This document shows positions 27,536 through 37,884 of a stretch of 64,000 bases of DNA, piece by piece. The first letter of the stretch is position 1. Each line of letters opens with the position of its first letter. The position numbers were made by a program, and so were the translations under genes. The notes beneath the pieces are model-generated. The model searched no databases, was not told the origin of the DNA, and saw only the letters and a program-made list of their open reading frames with translations. The DNA is from Paraburkholderia franconis (lineage in GTDB: Bacteria > Pseudomonadota > Gammaproteobacteria > Burkholderiales > Burkholderiaceae), in the NCBI RefSeq assembly GCF_009362735.1, contig NZ_WHNP01000018.1:1-64000 (forward strand), written 5' to 3'.

Positions 27536-28267
27536 TTAGTTGGCGCGGGACGCGAGCCGAAGACCGTCTCCGCGTTTCGTCGACGACAGGCGCGCGCCCG
27601 TCACGAAGAACGCATGAAGGCCATGAGCGAAGCGGCTCAGCTTGCTGACGATCGCCTTGTTGGCGCGCGTGAGCGCGTTGTAGCCGAGCACGGCGGGAAT
27701 CGCGACGAAGAGACCGAAGGCCGTCATGATGAGCGCCTCGCCGACGGGGCCCGCGACCTGATCGATCGACGACTGGCCCGTCGCGCCGATGGTCAGGAGC
27801 GCGTGATAGATGCCCCACACAGTACCGAACAGGCCGACGAACGGCGCCGTGCTGCCGATCGACGCGAGAATCGCGAGGCCGCTCTGCATGCGCGCGATGC
27901 TGTCGTCCATCGTGTCCTTCAGGCAGCGCGTGACCCAGTCCGACACATCCATGCGGTCGTGCAGGTGCGGCTGCGTCTGATGATGATGGTCGGCGGCTTC
28001 CTGGCCTGACAGCGCAAGCGCCAGGAACGGGTTTTCAGCCGGCGACGACGTATCGCTGCCGAGCTTCTTCACGCCGTCGCTGAAGTCGTCCGAATGCCAG
28101 AACGCCTGCTCGGCGTCTTTCGTCAGACGCTTGAGACGCATGACGTTCCAGCTCTTGATGAAGATCACGCTCCAGGACAGCATCGACATGATGAGCAGTG
28201 CCAGCGCGATGCCGCGCGTGACGAAATCCCCTTGTGCCCAGACGTGGGCAATACCGTAGTTCTGCAT
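27536..28267 (-). CDS. exbB: ExbB, TonB-system proton channel
   Basis: 243 residues from the ATG at 28267, AAGGAA upstream. MotA/TolQ/ExbB domain with three membrane helices: GIALALLIMSMLSWSVIF, STAPFVGLFGTVWGIYHAL and GEALIMTAFGLFVAIPAVLGYNAL (given in parts). A His-rich cytoplasmic stretch (DHHHQTQPHLHDR) is unusual and could bind metal. It forms the ExbB pentamer that houses ExbD. Gap of 17 bp to exbD. Confidence 0.94.
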   Translation of the reverse strand: MQNYGIAHVWAQGDFVTRGIALALLIMSMLSWSVIFIKSWNVMRLKRLTKDAEQAFWHSDDFSDGVKKLGSDTSSPAENPFLALALSGQEAADHHHQTQPHLHDRMDVSDWVTRCLKDTMDDSIARMQSGLAILASIGSTAPFVGLFGTVWGIYHALLTIGATGQSSIDQVAGPVGEALIMTAFGLFVAIPAVLGYNALTRANKAIVSKLSRFAHGLHAFFVTGARLSSTKRGDGLRLASRAN

Positions 28268-28305
28268 GGCAATTCCTTTTCTTCTTTGAAATCTGTTCCG
28301 GCGGA

Positions 28306-29058
28306 TCAATTGCTAAGACTGAAGGCGAAAGGCTGTGTGTACGCGGCGCGGATGGCCTCGCCGTTCTCCAGATACGGCTTGCATGAACTGGAGTGCATCG
28401 CGTCGAGCGCGGCCTGGTCTAGGCGATCGTAGCCGCTGCTCTTTTTCAATTCGATGTTCTCGATCTTGCCCGTCAGCCCGACGACGAAGTGGACCATTGC
28501 CGTCCCCGTCTCGCCGCGTCGGCGCGAAAGAGCGGGATAGTCGGGCTGGACGATGCTGCAATCGAGGTGCGACACGTTCTTCGGCGCGGACAGCGTCATC
28601 GTCGGCTTGCCGACGGCAGGCGCGGCGGGCGCAGTTGGCGTCGCGGGGGCGGGCGCGGCAGGCGCGGGCGGAGCCGGCGGCGCAGGCTCGGCGGGCGTGG
28701 TGATCTCATGCTGCGACGGCGCCTGCGCAACGGGCAGCGGCGTCGGTGTGGGCTTCGGCGTCGGATGCGGCTGCACCTTCGGCTTGACCTTCTGCACGGG
28801 CGTGGGCTTCGGCGGAGGTGGCGTCGGGATCGACTGGATCGCGGCGGGCGCGGCGACGGGCGCCGGGCTGATCAGCTCGGCCGTGATCGTGCGCGATTCG
28901 ATCGGTTTGGACGGCGTCGCTTCACGCATCGTGAACGCGACGGCGAGCGCAACGACATGCAGTCCGATGACGATGCCCGTCACCGTGACGACACGCGGAT
29001 TGATTCGGGCGGAAGCGTGTGGCGCGAAGCCGGTTGGGAGAGTAGGCGTGGCCTGCAT
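28306..29058 (-). CDS. tonB: TonB, energy-transducing periplasmic linker
   Basis: 250 residues: one N-terminal membrane anchor (VVTVTGIVIGLHVVALAVAF), a long Pro/Lys/Ala-rich periplasmic spacer (about residues 60-150), and a C-terminal TonB domain (DYPALSRRRGETGTAMVHFV, KKSSGYDRLDQAALDAM). It couples the ExbBD motor to outer-membrane siderophore and haem receptors. First long gene of the operon; a 20-codon frame with a good ribosome site lies just upstream. Confidence 0.93.
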   Translation of the reverse strand: MQATPTLPTGFAPHASARINPRVVTVTGIVIGLHVVALAVAFTMREATPSKPIESRTITAELISPAPVAAPAAIQSIPTPPPPKPTPVQKVKPKVQPHPTPKPTPTPLPVAQAPSQHEITTPAEPAPPAPPAPAAPAPATPTAPAAPAVGKPTMTLSAPKNVSHLDCSIVQPDYPALSRRRGETGTAMVHFVVGLTGKIENIELKKSSGYDRLDQAALDAMHSSSCKPYLENGEAIRAAYTQPFAFSLSN

Positions 29059-29094
29059 GTTAGCGTGGCGGCGCGCCGTCGATGCAGCACGGCG

Positions 29095-29157
29095 TCATTT
29101 TCGGAATATCAGCAGTGAAATGCACAGGGTGGTCACGAAACCGATCAGCAATTCCAT
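29095..29157 (-). CDS. Possible 20-residue membrane mini-protein upstream of tonB
   Basis: A 20-codon frame beginning MELLIGFVTTLC and ending FRK, almost entirely one hydrophobic helix. GAGGAG stands six bases before its ATG, while tonB itself, 36 bp downstream, has no evident Shine-Dalgarno. It could be a leader peptide through which tonB translation is coupled, or a small transmembrane subunit. No family is known to me. Evidence is only the ribosome site and hydrophobicity. Confidence 0.4.
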   Translation of the reverse strand: MELLIGFVTTLCISLLIFRK

Positions 29158-29224
29158 TTCGAACTCCTCGAAGAATGGCGTCGCTGGCTGGTCTCGGACT
29201 GGCTTGCTGACGGCGGAAAGAAAA

Positions 29225-29258
29225 CTGAAAGCGCGTGCGATGCTAGCGCGCTTTTCAG
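29225..29258 (-). terminator. Terminator of bfd
   Basis: Inverted arms CTGAAAGCGCG and CGCGCTTTTCAG form a stem. On the minus strand it is followed by TTTTCTTT, placing it 40-75 bp past the bfd stop. Confidence 0.65.
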
Positions 29259-29298
29259 CGCGCAACATGAAGATGCGTCAAGGCTGACGAACGCGGAG

Positions 29299-29535
29299 TC
29301 AGGCGGCCTTGCGTTCGTAGAACGTCAGCGGCACGGCTTGCGTGTGGTGTTCGACGCCGCAACGGCTCGCGCAGACGCCGCTTTCGGCCATCACATCCCG
29401 CACGGATTGTTCGCACTTGCCGCAGCACATCGCGACGCCCAGCTCGAACTGAAGTTCGTCGAAGGTATCGATGCCCTCGGCGATCGAGGCGCGGATCTTC
29501 CGGTCGGATACAGACTTGCACACGCAGACAATCAT
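29299..29535 (-). CDS. bfd: Bfd, bacterioferritin-associated [2Fe-2S] ferredoxin
   Basis: 78 residues. The four cluster cysteines are in MIVCVCKSVSD (Cys4, Cys6) and MCCGKC (about residues 38-41), the C-x-C...C-x-x-C layout of Bfd. The protein docks on bacterioferritin and reduces stored Fe(III) for release under iron starvation. A strong Fur-box match lies 27-45 bp upstream. The C-terminal tail with extra Cys (GVCASRCGVEHH) is an uncommon addition. Confidence 0.92.
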   Translation of the reverse strand: MIVCVCKSVSDRKIRASIAEGIDTFDELQFELGVAMCCGKCEQSVRDVMAESGVCASRCGVEHHTQAVPLTFYERKAA

Positions 29536-29561
29536 GACAGCTCGCGATAGCTAACGTTAAT

Positions 29562-29580
29562 GCGAATTATTATCATTATG
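29562..29580 (-). promoter_or_regulatory. Fur box upstream of bfd
   Basis: On the minus strand CATAATGATAATAATTCGC agrees with the 19-bp Fur consensus at about 15 positions, the best such match in the window. Repression of bfd by Fe-Fur is expected from other proteobacteria. Confidence 0.8.
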
Positions 29581-29828
29581 TTCAGGCGCTTTGGCAAGCG
29601 TTCGTCGCAAATTTTTGTAACAAAACCAGCTTGGTGGAAGGGGTTCGTTGCAGCGGCCTTTATGTGGCGCGGGTGCCGCCGGCTTGCGGCGAGTGGGTGC
29701 CGTGCGGGCTTTTGCCGCAGCGGGCGGGCGTTGGGAGCGCGTATCTCTTGCGACCGACGGTGGCACTGTACAGCCGGCGCAGTGCATCAAAATCGGAAAT
29801 ATTGCGCGCGCCTGCTACCGGAATCAGG

Positions 29829-30740
29829 TCAGGCGGCGTGCGAATCCGTGGCGGCCGTACGACGCGAAGGAATATGCACGCGCTCGACGGGCGCGTCGAT
29901 CTGTAGCAGTGTCGCCGCAAGCTGCCTGAGATGCGCGCCGTCGCTGGTCGAGCAGAAGCGGGGCTGGGGTGCGGCGTCGCGCCCGGGCGAACTCAGCCCT
30001 TGCTGGTCGAGCACGCGCTCCAGTTGACGCGCAATCGCGATGCTCGTGTCGATCAGCGTAAGCCGGTCGCCGGCGATATCGCGGATCGCGGCGTCGAGAA
30101 ACGGATAGTGCGTGCAGCCGAGCACGAGCGTATCGGCGCCGGCATCGAGCATCGGCTGGATGTAGCTTTCGAGCAGCGCGCGCAGTTCCGGCGAGCCGAT
30201 ATCGCAGCGTTCGACAGCCTGCACGAGCCCATGGCCCGGCTGGCACAGAAAACGGCAGTCGGCGGCGTGGCGTTCGAGCAGCGCCTGAAAGCGTGCGCTG
30301 CGCAGCGTCACCTGCGTGGCGAGCACGCCTGCCACGCGCGAGCGCGATTGCAGCGCCGCGGGCTTTACGCCCGGCTCGACGCCGATCAGCTGAATGGGCA
30401 GCTTCTCGCGCACCAGTGCGATCGACTGCGCCGTCGCCGTGTTGCACGCGACTACGAGCGCTTTCGCCCCTTGCGCGACGAGCCATTCTCCAATCGCCAG
30501 CGTGCGATCCGCGATGAAGTCGTCGTCGCGCTCGCCATAGGGCGCGTAGAGCGAATCCGCGACATAGATGATCGCTTCGTTCGGCAGTTGCGCGCGCACC
30601 GCGCGCAACACCGACAGGCCGCCCAGGCCCGAGTCGAAAATGCCGACGGGCGCGCGCGGATCGAGCGAGGGAATCGCAGGCAGCGAAGAGAGCGCAGAGG
30701 AGGCGGGGGGCGAAGCGGTCATGGATTCAATGGAAGCCAT
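29829..30740 (-). CDS. murI: Glutamate racemase MurI
   Basis: 303 residues. Catalytic cysteines are in VVACNTATAQ and LGCTHYPF, with FDSGLGGLSVLRAVR at the N-terminus and DSLYAPYGER. It supplies D-glutamate for peptidoglycan. The N-terminal 30 residues (Ala/Ser/Pro-rich) exceed the usual family start, so ATG 30722 or a later codon may be real; no Shine-Dalgarno decides it. The enzyme core is complete. Confidence 0.95.
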   Translation of the reverse strand: MASIESMTASPPASSALSSLPAIPSLDPRAPVGIFDSGLGGLSVLRAVRAQLPNEAIIYVADSLYAPYGERDDDFIADRTLAIGEWLVAQGAKALVVACNTATAQSIALVREKLPIQLIGVEPGVKPAALQSRSRVAGVLATQVTLRSARFQALLERHAADCRFLCQPGHGLVQAVERCDIGSPELRALLESYIQPMLDAGADTLVLGCTHYPFLDAAIRDIAGDRLTLIDTSIAIARQLERVLDQQGLSSPGRDAAPQPRFCSTSDGAHLRQLAATLLQIDAPVERVHIPSRRTAATDSHAA

Positions 30741-30844
30741 ATAAGAAAATCCGCGCAGCGCGTTCGAAAGACGTTGCGCGGATCGAACCGCAGAAGTGTA
30801 GCAGGAGTCACAGGCGTGGCGATGCCACCATCTTGCACGCGATC

Positions 30845-31324
30845 TTATTCTTCGGGCGAATCCATCGCCGACTGCTGATAATTCTGGATGCCGACCTTGT
30901 CGATCAGATCGAGTTGCGTTTCGAGCCAGTCGATGTGCTCTTCGGTGTCGTCGAGAATCGTCGTGAAGATTTCACGCGACACGAAATCGCGCACCGACTC
31001 GCAATAGGCGATCGCCTCCTTGCACGTGCCCTGCGAGATCTGCTCGAGCTTCAGATCGCATTCGAGGATTTCCTTCGTCTCTTCGCCGATCAGCAGCTTG
31101 TGCAGATCCTGCAGATTCGGCAGGCCGTCGAACATGAAAATGCGCTCGATCAGCATGTCGGCGTGTTTCATCTCGCCGATCGATTCGTCGTATTCATGTT
31201 TGCCAAGCTTGTCGAGACCCCAGTGCTTGTACATGCGTGCGTGCAGGAAGTACTGGTTGATCGCGGTCAGTTCGTTCTTCAACTGGGCGTTCAGATATTC
31301 GATGACCTTTTTATCGCCTTGCAT
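30845..31324 (-). CDS. bfr: Bacterioferritin
   Basis: 159 residues from the ATG at 31324 (MQGDKKVIEYLNAQLKNELT), with GAGGGA upstream. The four-helix ferritin fold carries ferroxidase ligands in KNELTAINQYFLHARM, GEMKHADMLIERI and DDTEEHIDWLE. The haem-ligating Met is in the MLIERIFMFDG region, as in classical Bfr. It stores iron and detoxifies Fe(II)/peroxide. Its partner Bfd is encoded 1.3 kb away. The upstream region holds an inverted repeat (31410-31445). Confidence 0.95.
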   Translation of the reverse strand: MQGDKKVIEYLNAQLKNELTAINQYFLHARMYKHWGLDKLGKHEYDESIGEMKHADMLIERIFMFDGLPNLQDLHKLLIGEETKEILECDLKLEQISQGTCKEAIAYCESVRDFVSREIFTTILDDTEEHIDWLETQLDLIDKVGIQNYQQSAMDSPEE

Positions 31325-31409
31325 GATCTTTCCCTCGTTGGAGCCTGGTTTCCCAAGAACAATAAACGGCTGAACCCGAAAAGCCAAGGACGAATGCGGT
31401 TGATGAGAA

Positions 31410-31445
31410 TTGCTCACGCAATTGTGTTGCGTTCTGCGTGAGCAA
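31410..31445. repeat. Inverted repeat upstream of bfr
   Basis: TTGCTCACGCA (31410-31420) and its exact complement (31435-31445), 14 bp apart, between the fumarase terminator and bfr. It could be an operator or leader hairpin for bfr. Function unknown. Confidence 0.55.
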
Positions 31446-31450
31446 ATAAA

Positions 31451-31476
31451 AAGCCGGGACTATAACGCCCCGGCTT
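31451..31476 (-). terminator. Terminator of the fumarase gene
   Basis: Eight-bp stem AAGCCGGG with a 10-nt loop; on the minus strand it is followed by TTTTATTT, 20 bp past the fumarase stop. Confidence 0.85.
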
Positions 31477-31495
31477 CCGTAAAAACAAACCGACG

Positions 31496-33019
31496 TCAAG
31501 CCGTCGCGACGGGGATCTTGCCGATCTTCGCCTGCCATTCCTTCGGGCCCGTCTGATGCACCGACGTGCCGTTCGAATCGACGGCCACCGTCACGGGCAT
31601 GTCCTGCACGTCGAACTCATAGATGGCTTCCATGCCGAGGTCTTCGAACGCGAGCACCTTCGCGCTGCGGATCGCCTTCGACACCAGATACGCAGCGCCG
31701 CCCACGGCCATCAGATACGCGGCTTTGTGCTTCTTGATCGCGTCGATCGCGACGGGGCCGCGCTCGGCCTTGCCGATCATCGAGATCAGGCCGGTTTGCG
31801 CGAGCATCGTCTCGGTGAACTTGTCCATGCGCGTTGCCGTGGTCGGGCCAGCAGGGCCGACCACTTCGTCGCGCACCGGGTCGACGGGGCCGACGTAGTA
31901 GATCACGCGGTTCGTGAAGTCGACGGGCAGCTTCTCGCCCTTCGCGAGCATGTCGGCGATGCGCTTGTGCGCGGCGTCGCGGCCCGTCAGCATCTTGCCT
32001 GACAGCAGCAGCGTCTGGCCCGGCTTCCACGACGCGACTTCTTCAGGCGTCAGCGTGTTCAGGTCGACGCGCTTGCTCGTTTCCGTGTTGGGCGCCCACG
32101 TGACCTTCGGCCATGCGTCGAGCGACGGCGCTTCGAGCTTCGCGACGCCCGAGCCGTCCAGCGTGAAGTGCGCATGGCGCGTGGCCGCGCAGTTCGGGAT
32201 GATCGCGATCGGCTTCGATGCGGCGTGCGTCGGCGCAGCCATGATCTTCACGTCGAGCACCGTCGACAGGCCGCCCAGGCCCTGCGCGCCGATACCGAGC
32301 GCGTTGACCTTCTCGTGCAGCTCGACGCGCAGCTCTTCGATCCAGTCCTTCGGGCCGCGCGCGATGATGTCCTGAATGTCGATCGGGTCCATCAGCGATT
32401 CCTTCGCCATGACCATCGCCTTCTCGGCCGTGCCGCCGATACCGATGCCGAGCATGCCGGGCGGGCACCAGCCGGCGCCCATCGTCGGCACGGTCTTCAG
32501 GATCCAGTCGACGATCGAGTCCGACGGGTTCAGCATCGCGAACTTCGACTTGTTCTCCGAGCCGCCGCCCTTGGCCGCGACCTGCACGTCGACCTTGTCG
32601 CCCGGCACGATCTCGTAGTGGATGACAGCCGGCGTGTTGTCCTTCGTGTTCTTGCGGCCGCCTTCGGGCGGGCTCACGATCGACGCGCGCAGCACGTTGT
32701 CGGGGTGCGTGTAGCCGCGGCGCACGCCTTCGTTGATCATGTCGGTGACGCTCATCGTCGCGCCGTCCCAACGCACGTCCATGCCGACCTTCACGAACAC
32801 CGTGACGATGCCCGTGTCCTGGCAGATCGGGCGCTTGCCTTCGGCGCACATGCGGCTGTTCGTGAGAATCTGCGCGATGGCGTCCTTCGCGGCGGGGCTC
32901 TCCTCGAGCTCGTACGCGCGGCCGAGTGCCTGGATGTAATCGAGCGGATGGTAATAGCTGATGTGCTGCAGCGAGTCCGCAATACTCTGGATCAGGTCTT
33001 CCTGTTTGATGACGGTCAT
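31496..33019 (-). CDS. fumA: Class I fumarate hydratase (4Fe-4S)
   Basis: 507 residues, the single-chain (alpha plus beta) class I form. N-terminal domain motifs are CAEGKRPICQDTG (cluster Cys), GGGSENKSKFAML and GIGIGGTAEKAM. The C-terminal beta domain contains GKMLTGRDAAHKRI, YYVGPVDPV and GPAGPTTATRMDKF. It interconverts fumarate and malate in the citric-acid cycle with an oxygen-labile cluster. Monocistronic, with a clear terminator. The exact letter (fumA versus fumB) cannot be decided from sequence. Confidence 0.94.
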   Translation of the reverse strand: MTVIKQEDLIQSIADSLQHISYYHPLDYIQALGRAYELEESPAAKDAIAQILTNSRMCAEGKRPICQDTGIVTVFVKVGMDVRWDGATMSVTDMINEGVRRGYTHPDNVLRASIVSPPEGGRKNTKDNTPAVIHYEIVPGDKVDVQVAAKGGGSENKSKFAMLNPSDSIVDWILKTVPTMGAGWCPPGMLGIGIGGTAEKAMVMAKESLMDPIDIQDIIARGPKDWIEELRVELHEKVNALGIGAQGLGGLSTVLDVKIMAAPTHAASKPIAIIPNCAATRHAHFTLDGSGVAKLEAPSLDAWPKVTWAPNTETSKRVDLNTLTPEEVASWKPGQTLLLSGKMLTGRDAAHKRIADMLAKGEKLPVDFTNRVIYYVGPVDPVRDEVVGPAGPTTATRMDKFTETMLAQTGLISMIGKAERGPVAIDAIKKHKAAYLMAVGGAAYLVSKAIRSAKVLAFEDLGMEAIYEFDVQDMPVTVAVDSNGTSVHQTGPKEWQAKIGKIPVATA

Positions 33020-33074
33020 GGCTAGGCTCAGTGGGGTGGCGCTCGTTATCGCGACTGCGCGGCTGCGTGGTCGG

Positions 33075-33680
33075 TCATGCGCTTTCAGGGGAGTGGGAAA
33101 TCTTCTGCTTCAACGTGCGCGCTGCTGCGGGCTCGTGGAAATGCTCAGGGTGCGTGTGCGTCGTGAGGCGGTCGACGAAGGCCATCGCCAGCGCGGACAC
33201 GAGGAACGCGATGTGGATGATCACCTGCCACATCACGGCATGCGTCGTGTGCTGGTCCGGATCGATGAAGGTCTTCAGCAGATGGATCGACGAGATGCTG
33301 ATGAGCGCCATCGACAGCTTCACCTTCAGCACGCCCGCGTTCACATGGTCGAGCCATTCGGGCTCGTCGGGATGGCCCTCGACGCCGAGTCTCGACACGA
33401 ACGTTTCATACCCGCCGACGATCACCATGATCAGCAGGTTCGAGATCATCACCACGTCGATCAGGCCGAGCACGACGAGCATGATGCTGGTTTCGTCGAG
33501 CGTCATCGACGCGGTGACGAGGTGCCACACTTCCTTCAAAAACAGCACGACGTACACGCCTTGCGCGACGATCAGGCCCAGATAGAGCGGCACTTGCAGC
33601 CAGCGGCTCATGAAGATCACGGAGGGCAGCGGGCGCATGCGTCGATGCTTGCCAGAAGGAACGGGGCGCAGGGCGGTCAT
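33075..33680 (-). CDS. YqhA/UPF0114 (TIGR00645) inner-membrane protein
   Basis: 201 residues from the ATG at 33680. Three to four membrane segments are visible (VPLYLGLIVAQGVYVVLFL, IMLVVLGLIDVVMISNLLIM, ALISISSIHLLKTF, VIIHIAFLVSALAMAFVD). The stretch DVVMISNLLIMVIVGGYE is the family signature. Its function is not established. It follows the fumarase start by 55 bp on the same strand and is the upstream neighbour. Confidence 0.88.
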   Translation of the reverse strand: MTALRPVPSGKHRRMRPLPSVIFMSRWLQVPLYLGLIVAQGVYVVLFLKEVWHLVTASMTLDETSIMLVVLGLIDVVMISNLLIMVIVGGYETFVSRLGVEGHPDEPEWLDHVNAGVLKVKLSMALISISSIHLLKTFIDPDQHTTHAVMWQVIIHIAFLVSALAMAFVDRLTTHTHPEHFHEPAAARTLKQKISHSPESA

Positions 33681-33924
33681 GGGTCGTCGGCGTAGTGTGT
33701 TGGCGCTTGATGGTGGCGAATGACAGCGGGCACGGGCGCGCTCGCATCGACGACGGCGGATCACGCGGAAAGCGAACAACCGACGTTCAGGCGGCCGGCG
33801 ATGAAACCGGCGGGCGCAGCGCGCTGGGCGCGTTATTGTACAGCGTGATGTGTGACGGCCGTGTCGAAGCGGGCAGGAGCGGGTACAAGCGGGCACGAGA
33901 GCCGGCGCGGCGCTGCGCGAGGCC

Positions 33925-33950
33925 ATGTATGAGGCCGATGTATGAGGCCG
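33925..33950. repeat. Short tandem repeat
   Basis: The 13-bp unit ATGTATGAGGCCG occurs twice in tandem, followed by a degenerate third copy to about 33966. It sits just beyond the 3' end of the EamA gene in a 298-bp stretch with no gene. Likely replication slippage, no function evident. Confidence 0.6.
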
Positions 33951-33978
33951 ATGCGCAAGGCCATGCGTGACGCCGATG

Positions 33979-34890
33979 CTACGACGCGACGGGCGGCACG
34001 CGCCTGACCTTGAGGCTCGCGAGCGCGATGCCCGCGATCACGCACGCGAGCGCGACGCCGTGCGCGAGCGTCGGTCGTTCGTCGAGGAACACGATGCCGT
34101 AGACGGCGGCCGCGACGGGCAGCACCGCGCTGAACACGCCCGCAAGGCTGCCCGGCACGTGGCGGATGCCCTTCATCCAGAGCCAGAACGAGAAGATGCT
34201 CGCCGACAGCCCGTACCACAGCACGAGCGCCCAGATGCTGACGGGCGCGCTCACATAGTCGAACTTGAACAGCGCCGACACGCCGAGCGGCAGCATCAGC
34301 AGCAAGCCGAACAGGTGCGTGTACGCGCAGATATCGATGGGCGCGAGCGTCTGCGTGAGGCGGCGCGACAGGATCACATACAGCGATTCGCAGCACACGG
34401 CGCCGAGCACCATCAGATTGCCGGCGAACGAGCTTGTGCTCGCGGCGCTCGTGGCGTTGCCGGCGTGCGCGAGATTGATGACGACCACGCCGGCGATCGC
34501 GAGCGCAATCGAGGCCAGCGCCCGCCCATCAGGCTTCTCTTTCAGGAAGATCCACGAGAACAGCGCGACGACGGCGGGTATCGTGCTCGTGATGACGCCC
34601 GCCGCGACGGCGCTGGTCCGGTGCACGCCGTTGAGCATCAGCAGCGTAAACCCGAATGTGCCGAAGAGGGCCTGCAGGAACAGATTGACCCATTCGCCCG
34701 CTTTCACGCGGCGCAGCTTGCTCACGCGCAGCAACGGCCACAGCACGGCCATCGCGATCACGAAACGCAGCAGGGCGAACAGGGGAACGGGAACGAACGC
34801 GACAATCGACTTGCCAATGCCGACGTTGCTGCCGACGAGCAGCATCGCGGCAATGAGAAACAGTGAATAGCGGTTCAAGCTGGAATCCAT
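33979..34890 (-). CDS. EamA-family (DMT) metabolite exporter
   Basis: 303 residues with about ten membrane segments in two EamA repeats (residues 10-140 and 155-290). Family features include LRFVIAMAVLWPLL in the first half and GSLAGVFSAVLPVAAAVYGIVFLDERPTL in the second. Such transporters export amino acids, nucleotides or drugs; the substrate cannot be named. The start ATG has no clear ribosome site. Single gene, transcribed away from acs. Confidence 0.87.
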   Translation of the reverse strand: MDSSLNRYSLFLIAAMLLVGSNVGIGKSIVAFVPVPLFALLRFVIAMAVLWPLLRVSKLRRVKAGEWVNLFLQALFGTFGFTLLMLNGVHRTSAVAAGVITSTIPAVVALFSWIFLKEKPDGRALASIALAIAGVVVINLAHAGNATSAASTSSFAGNLMVLGAVCCESLYVILSRRLTQTLAPIDICAYTHLFGLLLMLPLGVSALFKFDYVSAPVSIWALVLWYGLSASIFSFWLWMKGIRHVPGSLAGVFSAVLPVAAAVYGIVFLDERPTLAHGVALACVIAGIALASLKVRRVPPVAS

Positions 34891-35363
34891 GTGGCTAGTT
34901 CAGTTAGCATTGTAAAAGGGCGCATAACTACGGTGCAAAGCGACGCAATTGCACTAGGACGTGTGCAAGACACGCGAGCGACAGGTAGGCTCGATGTTTG
35001 CGGTGTTTGCAATGTGCTTGCATCGCGACGCGTTGGCTGTCATGGCACCTGGTGTTTTGCCTGACGCGCAGCCGGTCCGCGCGTAAGTACGCGGTAAGTT
35101 GCAACGCTTATCGTGGGAAGCGATCGAAGCCTATTGAACGGGCAGGCGGCCCGCGCGATGTTGCGACGCCGCACCTGCCGTTTGCCGATTCGCTGTGTGC
35201 CCGCCGTTGCGAACGGGCACGAGGGTGGGAGACACGCCGCGGCCGATGTCACGCGCGGCGCCACTATGACGACACGGAGCGACGCCTTGCGCCCGCTGGA
35301 CGGGCACGCATCGCGAGCGCGCCGACACAGGATTGATGTTTCATCTTCACCAAGGGGTAGTCG
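34891..35363. other. Long upstream region of acs
   Basis: 473 bp between divergent exporter and acs genes. No gene is credible. The part near 34900-35010 is AT-richer with repeated TTTGC/TTGCA words and may hold promoters; AAGGGG precedes the acs ATG. Long regulated leaders are usual for acs genes, but no CRP or sigma-54 site could be supported. Confidence 0.4.
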
Positions 35364-37346
<1,983 letters not shown>

Positions 37347-37395
37347 TCGATAAAGCGCATAGGGCCTTAAGGCCGTGAAGCCTTGAAGACGCAAG

Positions 37396-37426
37396 CGGCG
37401 CATCCGATGAGGACGCGCCGTTTTTT
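37396..37426 (+). terminator. Rho-independent terminator of acs
   Basis: Ten-bp stem CGGCGCATCC with one mismatch, 5-nt loop, followed by six T residues. It separates acs from the symporter genes. Confidence 0.85.
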
Positions 37427-37518
37427 CATGCGCCGCGCGGCGTGCTTCGAACCGTGACGCAAGTCGTTGCGCGGACAACCCCGATTGCCGATGTAACACG
37501 TTTTTGATACATAGGCGC

Positions 37519-37884
37519 ATGGCCGCGCCACACCACACATCGCGTCACAACATCAATCCCTTGCCCGAGCCGCCGCCCGTGACGGAGGCGATGGCGCGCG
37601 CGCATGCGCGCTACTGGCGCTTCAACATCGTGCTGATCGTCGCGTTGATGCTGGTCGGCTTCTTCGTGTCGTTCATCGTGCCGCTGATCGCGAGCGGGCT
37701 CGCGCCCGTGCGTTTTGCGGGCTTCAGCCTGCCGTTCTACATGGGCGCGCAGGGCGCGATCCTCGTGTACCTGATGCTGATCGTGATCTACATCGTGCTG
37801 ATGCAGCGTGCCGACGCCGCATTGCAACGCGCGCTCGAAGCCAGTGCGCAGGACGACTTCGCCGAGCGCACGGCCGACCGATGA
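37519..37884 (+). CDS. DUF4212 small membrane subunit of a sodium:solute symporter
   Basis: 121 residues from the ATG at 37519; TTG 37504 is an in-frame alternative. It carries the DUF4212 signature ARYWRFNIVLIVALMLVGFFVSF, a second membrane helix (GAQGAILVYLMLIVIYIVLM) and a QRAD cytoplasmic end. These proteins are obligate neighbours of VC_2705-type symporters and are believed to be their small subunit. Its end overlaps the symporter start by 4 bp (ATGA), so translation is coupled. Confidence 0.88.
   Translation: MAAPHHTSRHNINPLPEPPPVTEAMARAHARYWRFNIVLIVALMLVGFFVSFIVPLIASGLAPVRFAGFSLPFYMGAQGAILVYLMLIVIYIVLMQRADAALQRALEASAQDDFAERTADR

Noticed and set aside
35043..35060. TGGCAC...TTGC words resembling a sigma-54 promoter upstream of acs
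   Set aside because: The spacing is eight bases rather than the required five, so it does not fit the consensus.
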